64,000 nucleotides of DNA from Pseudalgibacter ostreae (GTDB taxonomy: Bacteria; Bacteroidota; Bacteroidia; Flavobacteriales; Flavobacteriaceae), in NCBI RefSeq assembly GCF_042427585.1, contig NZ_JBHMFC010000010.1, positions 1 through 64,000 of the forward strand, in the 5' to 3' direction. Position 1 is the stretch's first letter, and each line of letters begins with the position of its first letter. The notes under the pieces are model-generated. The model was not told where the DNA came from, made no database searches, and saw nothing but the letters and a program-made list of their open reading frames with translations. This document shows positions 9,221-16,990 of the stretch, piece by piece. A program made the translations under genes and the position numbers.

Positions 9221-10099
9221 ATGATAATTTTAGACGGTAAAAAAGTAAGCAACGATATCAAGAATGAAATCGCTGAACATGTAAAATCAATGGTTTCTAA
9301 AGGTGAGAAAGTGCCACATTTAGCTGCTATTCTTGTAGGGACTGATGGCGCAAGTATGACCTATGTTAACGCTAAGGTAAAAGCATGCGAGCGTATTGGG
9401 TTTCATTCTACACTTATAGATTTACCTGCCGATACTTCAGAAAAAGAATTGCTTGAGAATATCAAGAATTTGAATGCAGACGATAACATAGATGGCTTTA
9501 TCGTACAACTGCCATTGCCCAATCATATTGATGAGCAAAACGTTTTAATGGCCGTGCATCCAGATAAAGATGTAGATGGTTTTCATCCTACAAACGTTGG
9601 TAAAATGGCTTTGGATTTGCCTACTTTTTTACCGGCAACTCCTTACGGAATTCTAGAATTATTAGAACGATATCAGGTAGAAACCTCTGGAAAACATGTT
9701 GTGGTTATGGGAAGAAGCCATATTGTTGGCCGCCCTATGAGTATATTGATGAGTCAAAAAAGAAAAGCCGGAGACGCTACTGTTACGGTGGTGCACAGCA
9801 GGACCAAGAACTTACAGGAGATTACTAAAACGGCAGATATTATTGTGGCAGCTATTGGTATTTCTGAGTTTTTAAAGGGAGACATGGTTAAAGATGGGGT
9901 GGTTATTATTGATGTAGGTATTACACGTGTGCCAGATCCAAGCAAAGCTAATGGCTATAGATTGGCCGGCGATGTTGATTTTGAAAGTGTTAGTAAAAAA
10001 GCAAGTTATATCACACCTGTGCCTGGAGGTGTGGGACCTATGACTATTGCGATGTTGCTTAAAAACACCTTATTGGCACGCGAACGTCGGTTGTTATAA
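9221..10099 (+). CDS. folD: bifunctional methylenetetrahydrofolate dehydrogenase/cyclohydrolase
   Basis: Interconverts 5,10-methylene-THF, 5,10-methenyl-THF and 10-formyl-THF with NADP. The 292-residue protein carries the catalytic YVNAKVKACERIGF helix (Tyr-x3-Lys), the DGFIVQLPLP and HPDKDVDGF blocks, the nucleotide-binding VVMGRSHIVGRPM and the C-terminal PVPGGVGPMTIAML signature. Length is normal. It is downstream of ffh and probably co-transcribed. Confidence 0.98.
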   Translation: MIILDGKKVSNDIKNEIAEHVKSMVSKGEKVPHLAAILVGTDGASMTYVNAKVKACERIGFHSTLIDLPADTSEKELLENIKNLNADDNIDGFIVQLPLPNHIDEQNVLMAVHPDKDVDGFHPTNVGKMALDLPTFLPATPYGILELLERYQVETSGKHVVVMGRSHIVGRPMSILMSQKRKAGDATVTVVHSRTKNLQEITKTADIIVAAIGISEFLKGDMVKDGVVIIDVGITRVPDPSKANGYRLAGDVDFESVSKKASYITPVPGGVGPMTIAMLLKNTLLARERRLL

Positions 10100-10214
10100 C
10101 CGTAAATTGTTATAGAGCATTTGTTTTAAAATCAATAGGCTTTACGTTTTTTAAGCACAAACGGTAAGCGCTTTAAACGAACAATCTAAATAGGAGGAAG
10201 GCAGCAGACTATAC

Positions 10215-10979
10215 TTAAGGCTTTCTGCGAGATGTTTCTGCCTTCTTGTTATGGGTTTTTGCAGAATCCTCTAAAAGGATGTTCAATTGAGTAAATTCTT
10301 GCTCGGTCAATTCGCGATACTCGCCTAAAGGCATGTCCATTTTGATATTCATAATCCGGATACGCTGTAAAGCTTCAACTTCATAATTTAAATATTCGCA
10401 CATCCGGCGTATCTGTCTGTTTAATCCTTGCGTTAGAATGATACGGAACTCATACGTGCTTAGTTTTTCGACAACACATTTTTTAGTAGTTTTATTTAAG
10501 TCGGCAAGAGGAATACCGCCTCCCATGCGTTCTATAAACGTTTGCGAGATAGGTTTGTCTACCTTTACGATATATTCTTTTTCATGATCATTATTTCCTC
10601 TCAGGATTTTATTTACGATATCGCCATCGTCGGTTAAGAGTATTAAGCCTTCACTGGGTTTATCAAGTCTGCCAATTGGAAAAATACGCTTGGGATAATT
10701 GATGTAATCTATAATATTATCTTTTTCTACAGAAGTATCTGTGGTGCAAACAATGCCAACAGGTTTATTAAAAGCTAAGTAAACAAAAGCTTCTTTTGTG
10801 TTTTTAATTTCATTCCCATCTACATGTACCACGTCATTTGGAGCTATTTTAGTTCCCATTTCAGGTACTGTACCATTAATGGTAACACGTCCTGCTTCAA
10901 TGAGCTTGTCTGCTTCCCGACGCGAACAGTACCCTACTTCACTTAAAAATTTATTAATGCGCTTAAGATTGTTTTCCAT
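10215..10979 (-). CDS. rluF: 23S rRNA pseudouridine synthase, RluF type
   Basis: An RsuA/RluB/RluF-family pseudouridine synthase of 254 residues. An S4 RNA-binding domain (about 5-60, RINKFLSEVGYCSRREADKL) precedes the catalytic domain with GRLDKPSEGL, where Asp106 is the expected catalytic residue, and the GLNRQIRRMCEYLNY block typical of RluF. The basic C-terminal tail (KTHNKKAETSRRKP) is likely RNA-contacting. The -7 box lies 4 nt before the ATG, which points to a leaderless mRNA. Confidence 0.9.
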   Translation of the reverse strand: MENNLKRINKFLSEVGYCSRREADKLIEAGRVTINGTVPEMGTKIAPNDVVHVDGNEIKNTKEAFVYLAFNKPVGIVCTTDTSVEKDNIIDYINYPKRIFPIGRLDKPSEGLILLTDDGDIVNKILRGNNDHEKEYIVKVDKPISQTFIERMGGGIPLADLNKTTKKCVVEKLSTYEFRIILTQGLNRQIRRMCEYLNYEVEALQRIRIMNIKMDMPLGEYRELTEQEFTQLNILLEDSAKTHNKKAETSRRKP

Positions 10980-10983
10980 GCTG

Positions 10984-10991
10984 CAAAGATA
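10984..10991 (-). promoter_or_regulatory. -7 promoter box of rluF, very close to the start codon
   Basis: The minus strand reads TATCTTTG (TAnnTTTG), with 4 nt between it and the ATG. As for pyrE, this leaves no room for a 5' untranslated region. Confidence 0.55.
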
Positions 10992-10997
10992 TAAAGT

Positions 10998-11816
10998 TTA
11001 ATGGTTAATAAACTCTTGAATTTGTAAAGAAACCGATTCATCCTGTAAAGAATGTCCTAAACCTCTGGTGACGATAAGGGTGCTGTTTTTTAAGCTTTTT
11101 TTAATAAGTAATGCATCGGGAAAGGGAATGCTATCATCGTTTTTATCGTGAATGACCAATCCTTGTGTCCTATTGTTTTTTAGGTTTTTTGATGTAGAAA
11201 ATGCTTCTGGTGGAAAGCCTAGGCATTTGGTAATTGTCTTGTCCAGTTCGGTAGCAATTCGTTTGTTGTAGCCCATCATTTTAATATAACGTGCCACAAC
11301 ATCTGTATAGTGGCAAGGTGCCCCTAATAGTACTAGTTTTTTAATGTTTTTAATATGGTGTTGCCAAATTGAAAAAACGCTTGCCATTCCTCCCATAGAA
11401 TGGGCTATTATAATGTGAGGATTAAAGTGCTGGGACACCACTTTAATATACGTTGCATACAAAGCCACATTAAAAATTTTGCTACCCGACTTTCCGTGCG
11501 CTGGAGCGTCTAACGCAATAATATTAAAGCCTTTTTTTTGTAATCCTAAAATAATATCCATCCATCTTCCGGCATTACTTTCCCAGCCATGCACTAAGAG
11601 AACAGTGCTTTTGTGCCCTGCCCACCTATAAGTCATAATGGAATTGTTTTTGTAAAACAAAACTTCAGTAGATCCGGATTTTAAAAACAGAGACTGCTCT
11701 GGTGTAATCTGTCCTTTTCTAGGAACAGAGAATAATTTTAAAGCAATTTTAGCAGCTTTTTCAGAAGAAAAAACACTTAGAATATTTAAAAAGAATCCAA
11801 TAATTTTGGGGAGCAT
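10998..11816 (-). CDS. alpha/beta hydrolase
   Basis: A 272-residue alpha/beta-hydrolase with an oxyanion-hole strand (LLVHGWESNAGRW), the nucleophile elbow AHSMGG, an acid-bearing HDKNDDSIPF loop and a late histidine in GLGHSLQDE. This gives a plausible Ser-Asp-His triad. A hydrophobic N-terminal stretch (IIGFFLNILSVF) may anchor it loosely to the membrane. The substrate is unknown. It follows the YitT gene by 33 nt and is probably in that operon. Confidence 0.85.
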   Translation of the reverse strand: MLPKIIGFFLNILSVFSSEKAAKIALKLFSVPRKGQITPEQSLFLKSGSTEVLFYKNNSIMTYRWAGHKSTVLLVHGWESNAGRWMDIILGLQKKGFNIIALDAPAHGKSGSKIFNVALYATYIKVVSQHFNPHIIIAHSMGGMASVFSIWQHHIKNIKKLVLLGAPCHYTDVVARYIKMMGYNKRIATELDKTITKCLGFPPEAFSTSKNLKNNRTQGLVIHDKNDDSIPFPDALLIKKSLKNSTLIVTRGLGHSLQDESVSLQIQEFINH

Positions 11817-11849
11817 ATTTTAATAAAAAAACTTAGAGTTTACTAATCA

Positions 11850-12821
11850 TTATTTCATAGGCTTCTTCTTTATCATTCCGCCTTTTAAATCTTTTACAGT
11901 GCCCATAATGATAAAGGCTTTTGCATCAATTTTATCAATTTCGGTTTGTAACTTCGTGAGTTCTAAACGGGTTACAACGGTATAGACGATATCTTTATCA
12001 TAACTTTCTCCATTTGCACCATAACCACCTTTACCTGAGTAAATGGTACAGGCACGTCTCAAGTTTTTGGTAATCATAAGCCTTATTTCTTCATGTTTTT
12101 CTGAAATAACCGTTACCCCAACATATTCTTCAACGCCATCTACAACAAAGTCAACAGTTTTAGCTGCGGCTAAATATGTTAAAATTGCATATAGAGCCGT
12201 TTCAACAGAAAGAATATAAGCACCAACAGAAAAAATTATGATGTTAATGAGGAAAAGTACATCTCCAATGGTTAAAGCTAGTTTCCGACTTAAATAGATG
12301 GCTAATACTTCGGTGCCATCCAAAACACTTCCACCACGCATGGCCATGCCAATACCCAAACCTAAAAAGAAGCCTCCAAAAACAGCAATAAGTAATTTGT
12401 CGTCTGTAATAAGGGGGTAATCTATAAAATGCACTACCAGTGCTAAAATTGCAATAGATATAAAACTACGAATTGCGAATTTCAGGTTGAATGTACGGGA
12501 GGCTAAGATTAAAAATGGCAAATTCACTAATACCAATAAATAACTTAAATCGAATTTAGTAACATATTCCAATAAAAGCGATATGCCCGTTGCACCACCA
12601 TCAATAAAATTATTGGGCAATAAAAAACCTCTTAAACCGAATCCTGCAGAGAAGACACCAATAATAATAAATACATACTCTTTTAGGGCATGTCTTAATT
12701 CGACATGCAGTTTTCTTACTAAAGGCACTATTTGTTTTTTGCTTACAGGCGTTTTAGAGTCTTTCGACTTGAGCCTGTTCTGTGCAATGTCAACTAATAT
12801 TTTTAATAAGAGAGGATTCAT
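11850..12821 (-). CDS. YitT family membrane protein
   Basis: A 323-residue membrane protein with five or six hydrophobic segments (DUF161: FSAGFGLRGFLLPNNFIDGGATGISLL and GLGIGMAMRGGSVLDGTE). A C-terminal cytosolic DUF2179 domain (ISEKHEEIRLMITKNL to KAFIIMGTVKDLKGG) resembles small ligand-binding folds. No transport substrate is established for the family. It lies 13 nt downstream of a lipoprotein gene and 33 nt upstream of the hydrolase gene, so a three-gene operon is likely. Confidence 0.88.
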   Translation of the reverse strand: MNPLLLKILVDIAQNRLKSKDSKTPVSKKQIVPLVRKLHVELRHALKEYVFIIIGVFSAGFGLRGFLLPNNFIDGGATGISLLLEYVTKFDLSYLLVLVNLPFLILASRTFNLKFAIRSFISIAILALVVHFIDYPLITDDKLLIAVFGGFFLGLGIGMAMRGGSVLDGTEVLAIYLSRKLALTIGDVLFLINIIIFSVGAYILSVETALYAILTYLAAAKTVDFVVDGVEEYVGVTVISEKHEEIRLMITKNLRRACTIYSGKGGYGANGESYDKDIVYTVVTRLELTKLQTEIDKIDAKAFIIMGTVKDLKGGMIKKKPMK

Positions 12822-12834
12822 TTAGTGTGTTGGA

Positions 12835-13389
12835 TTAATTCCAGTTTATAAAAAAGTATTTGATTTTGGCGTGTTCTGGTATATGTATGGCTTCAATTTT
12901 TAAATCCATATCAAAACGTAGGTTTGAAGGCAACTCTTTTTTATCGATGGTAAATGCCGCATTGATTTCATTTACAGAAACAACCACCGAGTTAATTAAA
13001 TTATCGATTCCAGAGATTTTATAGTTATTCGAAATGTCCTTAAAGGTACTTAGCGACGAAACGTTTTTTTTCGTTACAAAGCGGGGATCCAAAATACGAA
13101 CGCTATTAATTACTGCGATAGAATCGGGAGCATGGCTTGATGTTAAACTTAATAAAGGCTTGCCTCCTTTTTCGAAAATTTCAATATGGTTGGTATTGCC
13201 CATAAACCGGTTGTCGTTACCTGTCCTTACAATAGAATCTTTGCTGTAAATAGTTTTAAGGTTTTGGACTAAGGTGGAATCGGTAAGTAATCCTACATGG
13301 TGTTTGCCTACTTCAAAAGGATTTTGTTCTTTCTGACAGCTAGATAAAAAAAGACATAAAAGAATGAAGCTTAAAAATGATTTTTGCAT
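12835..13389 (-). CDS. hypothetical lipoprotein
   Basis: A 184-residue protein with a lipoprotein signal peptide (lipobox LSSC, Cys18). It is predicted to be exported and lipid-anchored. The mature part has no domain I recognise; it looks like a mostly beta protein of about 165 residues. It is the first gene of the group leading into yitT and the hydrolase. The function is unknown. Confidence 0.75.
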   Translation of the reverse strand: MQKSFLSFILLCLFLSSCQKEQNPFEVGKHHVGLLTDSTLVQNLKTIYSKDSIVRTGNDNRFMGNTNHIEIFEKGGKPLLSLTSSHAPDSIAVINSVRILDPRFVTKKNVSSLSTFKDISNNYKISGIDNLINSVVVSVNEINAAFTIDKKELPSNLRFDMDLKIEAIHIPEHAKIKYFFINWN

Positions 13390-13432
13390 TATTTACGATT
13401 GATTTTAAGTTTAAAAATGATATGTTTTTGTC

Positions 13433-14965
13433 TTATTTTTTTAAGACTTTGCTAAGTATCCCGAAAACACTGCGAACAAAAGTAGCGCTGGTAAGTACTT
13501 TTACAATTGGGTTCATCCTAGTGCTGCTACGAGTACTTCGCTTTTTGGTTTCTGCTTTTTTTAGTTTTTCTTGTTCCTGCCGAACTTTCTCTTGGGCTTC
13601 TTCGGCTTCAGCTTCTGCTATTTTTTTATTTAGCATCTCGTAAGCGCTTTCCCTATCCACGGTGGTATTGTATTTTTTTACCAGTCTGGAATTTAAGAAC
13701 AATGCCTTTAATTCGCTATCTGTTAATATGTCCATCCTGCTCATAGGGGCCCGCATCATTGTAGCGGCAAGTGGTGTAGGGCGGCCTTTTTCATCTAAAG
13801 CAGACACTAAAGCTTCTCCAGTGCCCAAGGATGTTAATATTTCTGTAGTATTATAGTATTCAGAATCTGGGTAGTTCTGCGCAGTTAGTTTTATGGCCTT
13901 TCGGTCTTTTGCTGTAAAAGCTCTTAAAGCATGTTGGATTTTTAAGCCTAACTGACCTAATACCGCTTCGGGAACATCGGTAGGATTTTGGGTAACAAAA
14001 TATAGGCCAACCCCTTTACTGCGTATTAATTTTACAATGCTTTCTATTTGGTTTAAAAGTGCTTTAGAGGCTTCATTAAAAATTAAATGGGCCTCGTCTA
14101 TAAATATAACAAGCTCCGGACGGTCGCTATCACCTTGTTCTGGAAACGTGGAATAGATTTCTGCCAGTAAACTAAGCATAAAAGTAGAAAAGAGCTTTGG
14201 TCTATCTTGAATATCTGTTAGTCTAAGGATATTGATATAACCTCTACCATCTTCATCAATTCTTAACAAATCTTGTGTATCAAAGGACGTTTCGCCAAAA
14301 AACAAATCGGCTCCTTGTTGTTCCAGTGCTACCACTTTACGTAAAATGGCACCAGTAGAGGCTGTGGATATTCTACCATAAGCCTCATCAAACTCTTTTT
14401 TACCTTCTTGAGTAGCGTATTGTAATATTTTTTTAAAATCCTTTAAATCGAGAATAGGGTAATGGTTATGGTCGCAATATTGAAAAATAACAGCCACAAC
14501 ACCAGATTGCGTTTCAGATAAATCTAAAATTCTGGATAGTAAAACGGGGCCGAATTCGCTAACGGTTGCTCTTAACCGTACGCCATCTTGCTCAGAAAGC
14601 GTTAATATTTCAACGGGAAACGCTTTGGCTTCAAAAGGAATTCCTATTTTATCATGTCGTTCTTCAATTTTTAAATGGCCCTCACTAGGCTGTGCCAACC
14701 CACTTAAGTCGCCCTTAATATCCATAAGCAACACAGGGACTCCTTTGTCGCTTAAGTTTTCTGCCAAAACCTGTAACGTTTTTGTTTTCCCCGTTCCGGT
14801 AGCACCGGCAATCAGACCATGACGATTCATGGTTTTTAAAGGAATTTTTACATGCGCTCCCGGAATGGTTTCACCGTTTAACATAGCAGCACCCATAGAG
14901 ATAAAATCTCCTTTCATGGTATTGCCTTCGTTAATGTGTTTTAAAAAAGTATCCTTTTTACCCAT
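13433..14965 (-). CDS. HerA/YjgR-type ATPase (DUF853)
   Basis: A 510-residue P-loop ATPase of the DUF853 (YjgR) family, related to the HerA/FtsK group. Walker A is GATGTGKT (54-61), with Walker B in LVIFIDEAHLIF. Other family blocks are LLMDIKGDLSGLAQP and GVGLYFVTQNPTDVPEAVLGQLG. A glutamate-rich, lysine-rich coiled segment and a basic tail end the protein. A role in DNA transactions is inferred from HerA kinship; no nuclease partner (NurA) is adjacent. Confidence 0.88.
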   Translation of the reverse strand: MGKKDTFLKHINEGNTMKGDFISMGAAMLNGETIPGAHVKIPLKTMNRHGLIAGATGTGKTKTLQVLAENLSDKGVPVLLMDIKGDLSGLAQPSEGHLKIEERHDKIGIPFEAKAFPVEILTLSEQDGVRLRATVSEFGPVLLSRILDLSETQSGVVAVIFQYCDHNHYPILDLKDFKKILQYATQEGKKEFDEAYGRISTASTGAILRKVVALEQQGADLFFGETSFDTQDLLRIDEDGRGYINILRLTDIQDRPKLFSTFMLSLLAEIYSTFPEQGDSDRPELVIFIDEAHLIFNEASKALLNQIESIVKLIRSKGVGLYFVTQNPTDVPEAVLGQLGLKIQHALRAFTAKDRKAIKLTAQNYPDSEYYNTTEILTSLGTGEALVSALDEKGRPTPLAATMMRAPMSRMDILTDSELKALFLNSRLVKKYNTTVDRESAYEMLNKKIAEAEAEEAQEKVRQEQEKLKKAETKKRSTRSSTRMNPIVKVLTSATFVRSVFGILSKVLKK

Positions 14966-15079
14966 AGGTTATATTTGGCATAAAAATACAGGAAAAATAA
15001 TAAACGAATAAGGTTTTATAAAAGAAACAAATTTTATTAAAAAGTATCTGCAGCTCACTTTAAAAACAAGACATGGTTC

Positions 15080-15853
15080 TTACCTGTGGGCTTCGTATAT
15101 AACAACAATGTTTTCGATATATTCTTTAACCTCTAAAGTAAACCCATCACTATTAAAACTTGTAAGAGCTGCTGCCGTGACGCCTAAACGTTCGCCATTT
15201 TGATTAGCGTATCTAATCCCTATGCATTGCTTGTCGTTGGCGTATCGTGATATGTCGTTAATGGAGTTACCACTTCCACCGTTAAAGATAACTTGCTGGG
15301 ATATATTGTTATCGTATTGTGTCGCGTAACCATTCATAGAGCCAAAAGTATTGTGGTATGTATTGTTATTGTTGTTTTTTCCATTATCTGCATCTATGAC
15401 ATAATCTTCAACATTGGCATAGGCCACAAATTTAATTTGCGAAGGCTTAAACGGCAGGCCAGATATAGTGATAGTCTCAAAATCTGTCACTAAAAACTTC
15501 CCCATGTGAACGGTTGATTGTAAGTAGGCTCCTTGATCTGTTCCTGTGGATAGTAAGTTGTTTGGGTTTGCGCTTATTAAAGGGTCGGGATTTAAATAAG
15601 ACCATATGGGGCTTTCTGAAGTTCCCGAATTGTATTCAAAACGCTTGTTTGTAGTATTAAATAAGAGCAAACTCGTAGCAGGGTTGCTTATGTTATCTCT
15701 ATCTTCTGTAGTTAAACGTGGAACTAAAATACCTTTATCATTGGCTGTAATATCTAAAATAGAAGTGGGATCGGGACTTGTTGTACCAATGCCAACCTGC
15801 GAAAAACTATTAAAAGCATTGAAAAGTAAAATAATAAGATAGATTTTTTTCAT
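15080..15853 (-). CDS. secreted protein with VGIGTTSP-type N-terminal repeat
   Basis: A 257-residue exported protein. After a signal peptide (ending near SFS) comes the stretch VGIGTTSPDPTSILDITAND followed by KGILVPRLT, which is common in Bacteroidota cell-surface and fibre-like proteins. The remainder is Asn/Tyr-rich (ADNGKNNNNNTYHN) and likely beta-structured. No catalytic motif is visible. It is not flanked by phage genes, so a structural surface role is more likely than a phage tail. Confidence 0.7.
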   Translation of the reverse strand: MKKIYLIILLFNAFNSFSQVGIGTTSPDPTSILDITANDKGILVPRLTTEDRDNISNPATSLLLFNTTNKRFEYNSGTSESPIWSYLNPDPLISANPNNLLSTGTDQGAYLQSTVHMGKFLVTDFETITISGLPFKPSQIKFVAYANVEDYVIDADNGKNNNNNTYHNTFGSMNGYATQYDNNISQQVIFNGGSGNSINDISRYANDKQCIGIRYANQNGERLGVTAAALTSFNSDGFTLEVKEYIENIVVIYEAHR

Positions 15854-15961
15854 TTTTAAAATGGGGTTATAAATAATTTAGGCGTAACTATTTGTACGAC
15901 AAGCAAACATAAAGATTTACAATTGAATATGAAAACATCAATAAATAAAATAAGGAATATG

Positions 15962-15969
15962 TATCTTTG
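15962..15969 (+). promoter_or_regulatory. -7 promoter box of queE deciding the start
   Basis: TATCTTTG matches TAnnTTTG and lies 7 nt before the ATG at 15977. It falls inside a longer reading frame from an ATG at 15923, which argues that the upstream ATG is not used and that the mRNA is leaderless or nearly so. Confidence 0.55.
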
Positions 15970-15976
15970 CAGGCTT

Positions 15977-16606
15977 ATGAAGAAATCAATACAGGATTTG
16001 GTGGATAAAGGCGTTATGTTGCCTTTAATGGAAGAGTTTTATACCATTCAAGGTGAAGGCTTCCATAAAGGTACCGCTGCTTATTTTATCCGAATAGGAG
16101 GCTGTGATGTGGGCTGCCATTGGTGTGATGTAAAGGAAAGCTGGAATGCAAATTTACACCCGCCTACAGACATTTCTAAAATAGTTGAAAATGCCAAAAC
16201 ATACAGTAATACGATTGTAATAACGGGAGGAGAACCATTAACTTGGGATATGGGCCCCTTAACAACACAGCTTAAAGCAGAAGGATTACAGATTCATATC
16301 GAGACCTCGGGCGCTTATAAGCTAACAGGCATTTGGGATTGGATATGTTTATCACCTAAAAAAATGAAATTGCCAACTCCAGAAGTTTATGAAAAAGCCC
16401 ATGAGCTTAAAGTGATAATTTTTAATAGAGACGATTTTCGCTTCGCGGAAGCACAAGCGGAACAAGTTAACGGAGATTGTATTTTATATATGCAACCCGA
16501 ATGGAGCAAACGGGATAAGATGATTCCGGAAATTGTGGATTATGTTATGAAAAATCCAAAATGGAAAGTTTCTCTACAAACACATAAATATTTAAACATT
16601 CCTTAA
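15977..16606 (+). CDS. queE: 7-carboxy-7-deazaguanine synthase
   Basis: Radical SAM enzyme that makes 7-carboxy-7-deazaguanine in queuosine synthesis. With the start at 15977 it has 209 residues. The opening EEFYTIQGEGFHKGTAA block and a CDVGCHWCD cluster (Cys-x3-Cys-x2-Cys) bind the 4Fe-4S centre. The TGGEP motif follows. The start at 15923 would add 18 poorly conserved residues and lies upstream of the promoter box. No queC, queD or queF is adjacent. Confidence 0.93.
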   Translation: MKKSIQDLVDKGVMLPLMEEFYTIQGEGFHKGTAAYFIRIGGCDVGCHWCDVKESWNANLHPPTDISKIVENAKTYSNTIVITGGEPLTWDMGPLTTQLKAEGLQIHIETSGAYKLTGIWDWICLSPKKMKLPTPEVYEKAHELKVIIFNRDDFRFAEAQAEQVNGDCILYMQPEWSKRDKMIPEIVDYVMKNPKWKVSLQTHKYLNIP

Positions 16607-16649
16607 AGGGATACAGCCAAAGCTTTTTTAAGGGCTTAAGTTTTATAAA

Positions 16650-16681
16650 AATCAATGGTTTTAATCATTGATTTTTTTTTT
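16650..16681 (+). terminator. intrinsic terminator after queE
   Basis: An AATCAATG / CATTGATT stem of 8 bp with an 8-nt loop is followed directly by a run of about ten T. Confidence 0.85.
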
Positions 16682-16921
16682 GCGCTCTTAAAATGTTTTC
16701 AATTTATAGCGACTATATCAAGTGTTATCTTTTTAGTCAAATCGATTAGTAATTATTAAAAATTTTGTCAACCCCATCAAAATAATCGATGATATGCGTT
16801 TTTTATATGTATATTATTTCTTCTTTTCGCCTGTTTTTCAGGGTGTTATAGCAAAATATTATCACTTCATCTAAAGCGGTATTGTATTTTCATATAGTAT
16901 GTTAATTCATTTTTTTTTTTT
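16682..16921. other. gene-free stretch upstream of the PL6 lyase
   Basis: AT-rich sequence with no open frame worth calling. It ends in a run of 14 T (16910-16923), which merges with the TTG of the lyase promoter. The run may affect DNA bending or promoter strength, and such a tract could vary in length. Confidence 0.5.
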
Positions 16922-16951
16922 TTGTAATTGAGAGTTATTAGCTTATATTTG
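16922..16951 (+). promoter_or_regulatory. near-ideal Bacteroidota promoter of the PL6 alginate lyase
   Basis: TTG at 16922-16924, a spacer of exactly 19 nt, then TATATTTG at 16944-16951. This is the best -33/-7 pair in the window. The predicted transcription start is near 16957-16960, about 30 nt before the ATG. Confidence 0.75.
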
Positions 16952-16954
16952 GAA

Positions 16955-16976
16955 AACCAATTTGGTTTACCAATTT
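16955..16976. promoter_or_regulatory. overlapping palindromes at the PL6 transcription start, probable operator
   Basis: Two perfect inverted repeats share an arm: AACCAA-T-TTGGTT (16955-16967) and TTGGT-TT-ACCAA (16962-16973). The second is extended outwards by further matching bases. They lie across the predicted transcription start and early leader, where a bound repressor would block transcription. A GntR- or LacI-type uronate regulator is the obvious candidate, but no regulator gene is adjacent. Confidence 0.55.
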
Positions 16977-16990
16977 AAAACAATATTAAA

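Noticed and set aside
7664..10168. The 12-mer ACAAACGGTAAG on both sides of the ffh-folD genes.
   Set aside because: A repeated 12-mer is not surprising in a window of this size, and the flanking bases differ.
15080..15853. Phage tail fibre gene suggested by the VGIGTTSP segment.
   Set aside because: The protein has a signal peptide and no phage genes are nearby; the segment is common in exported Bacteroidota proteins.
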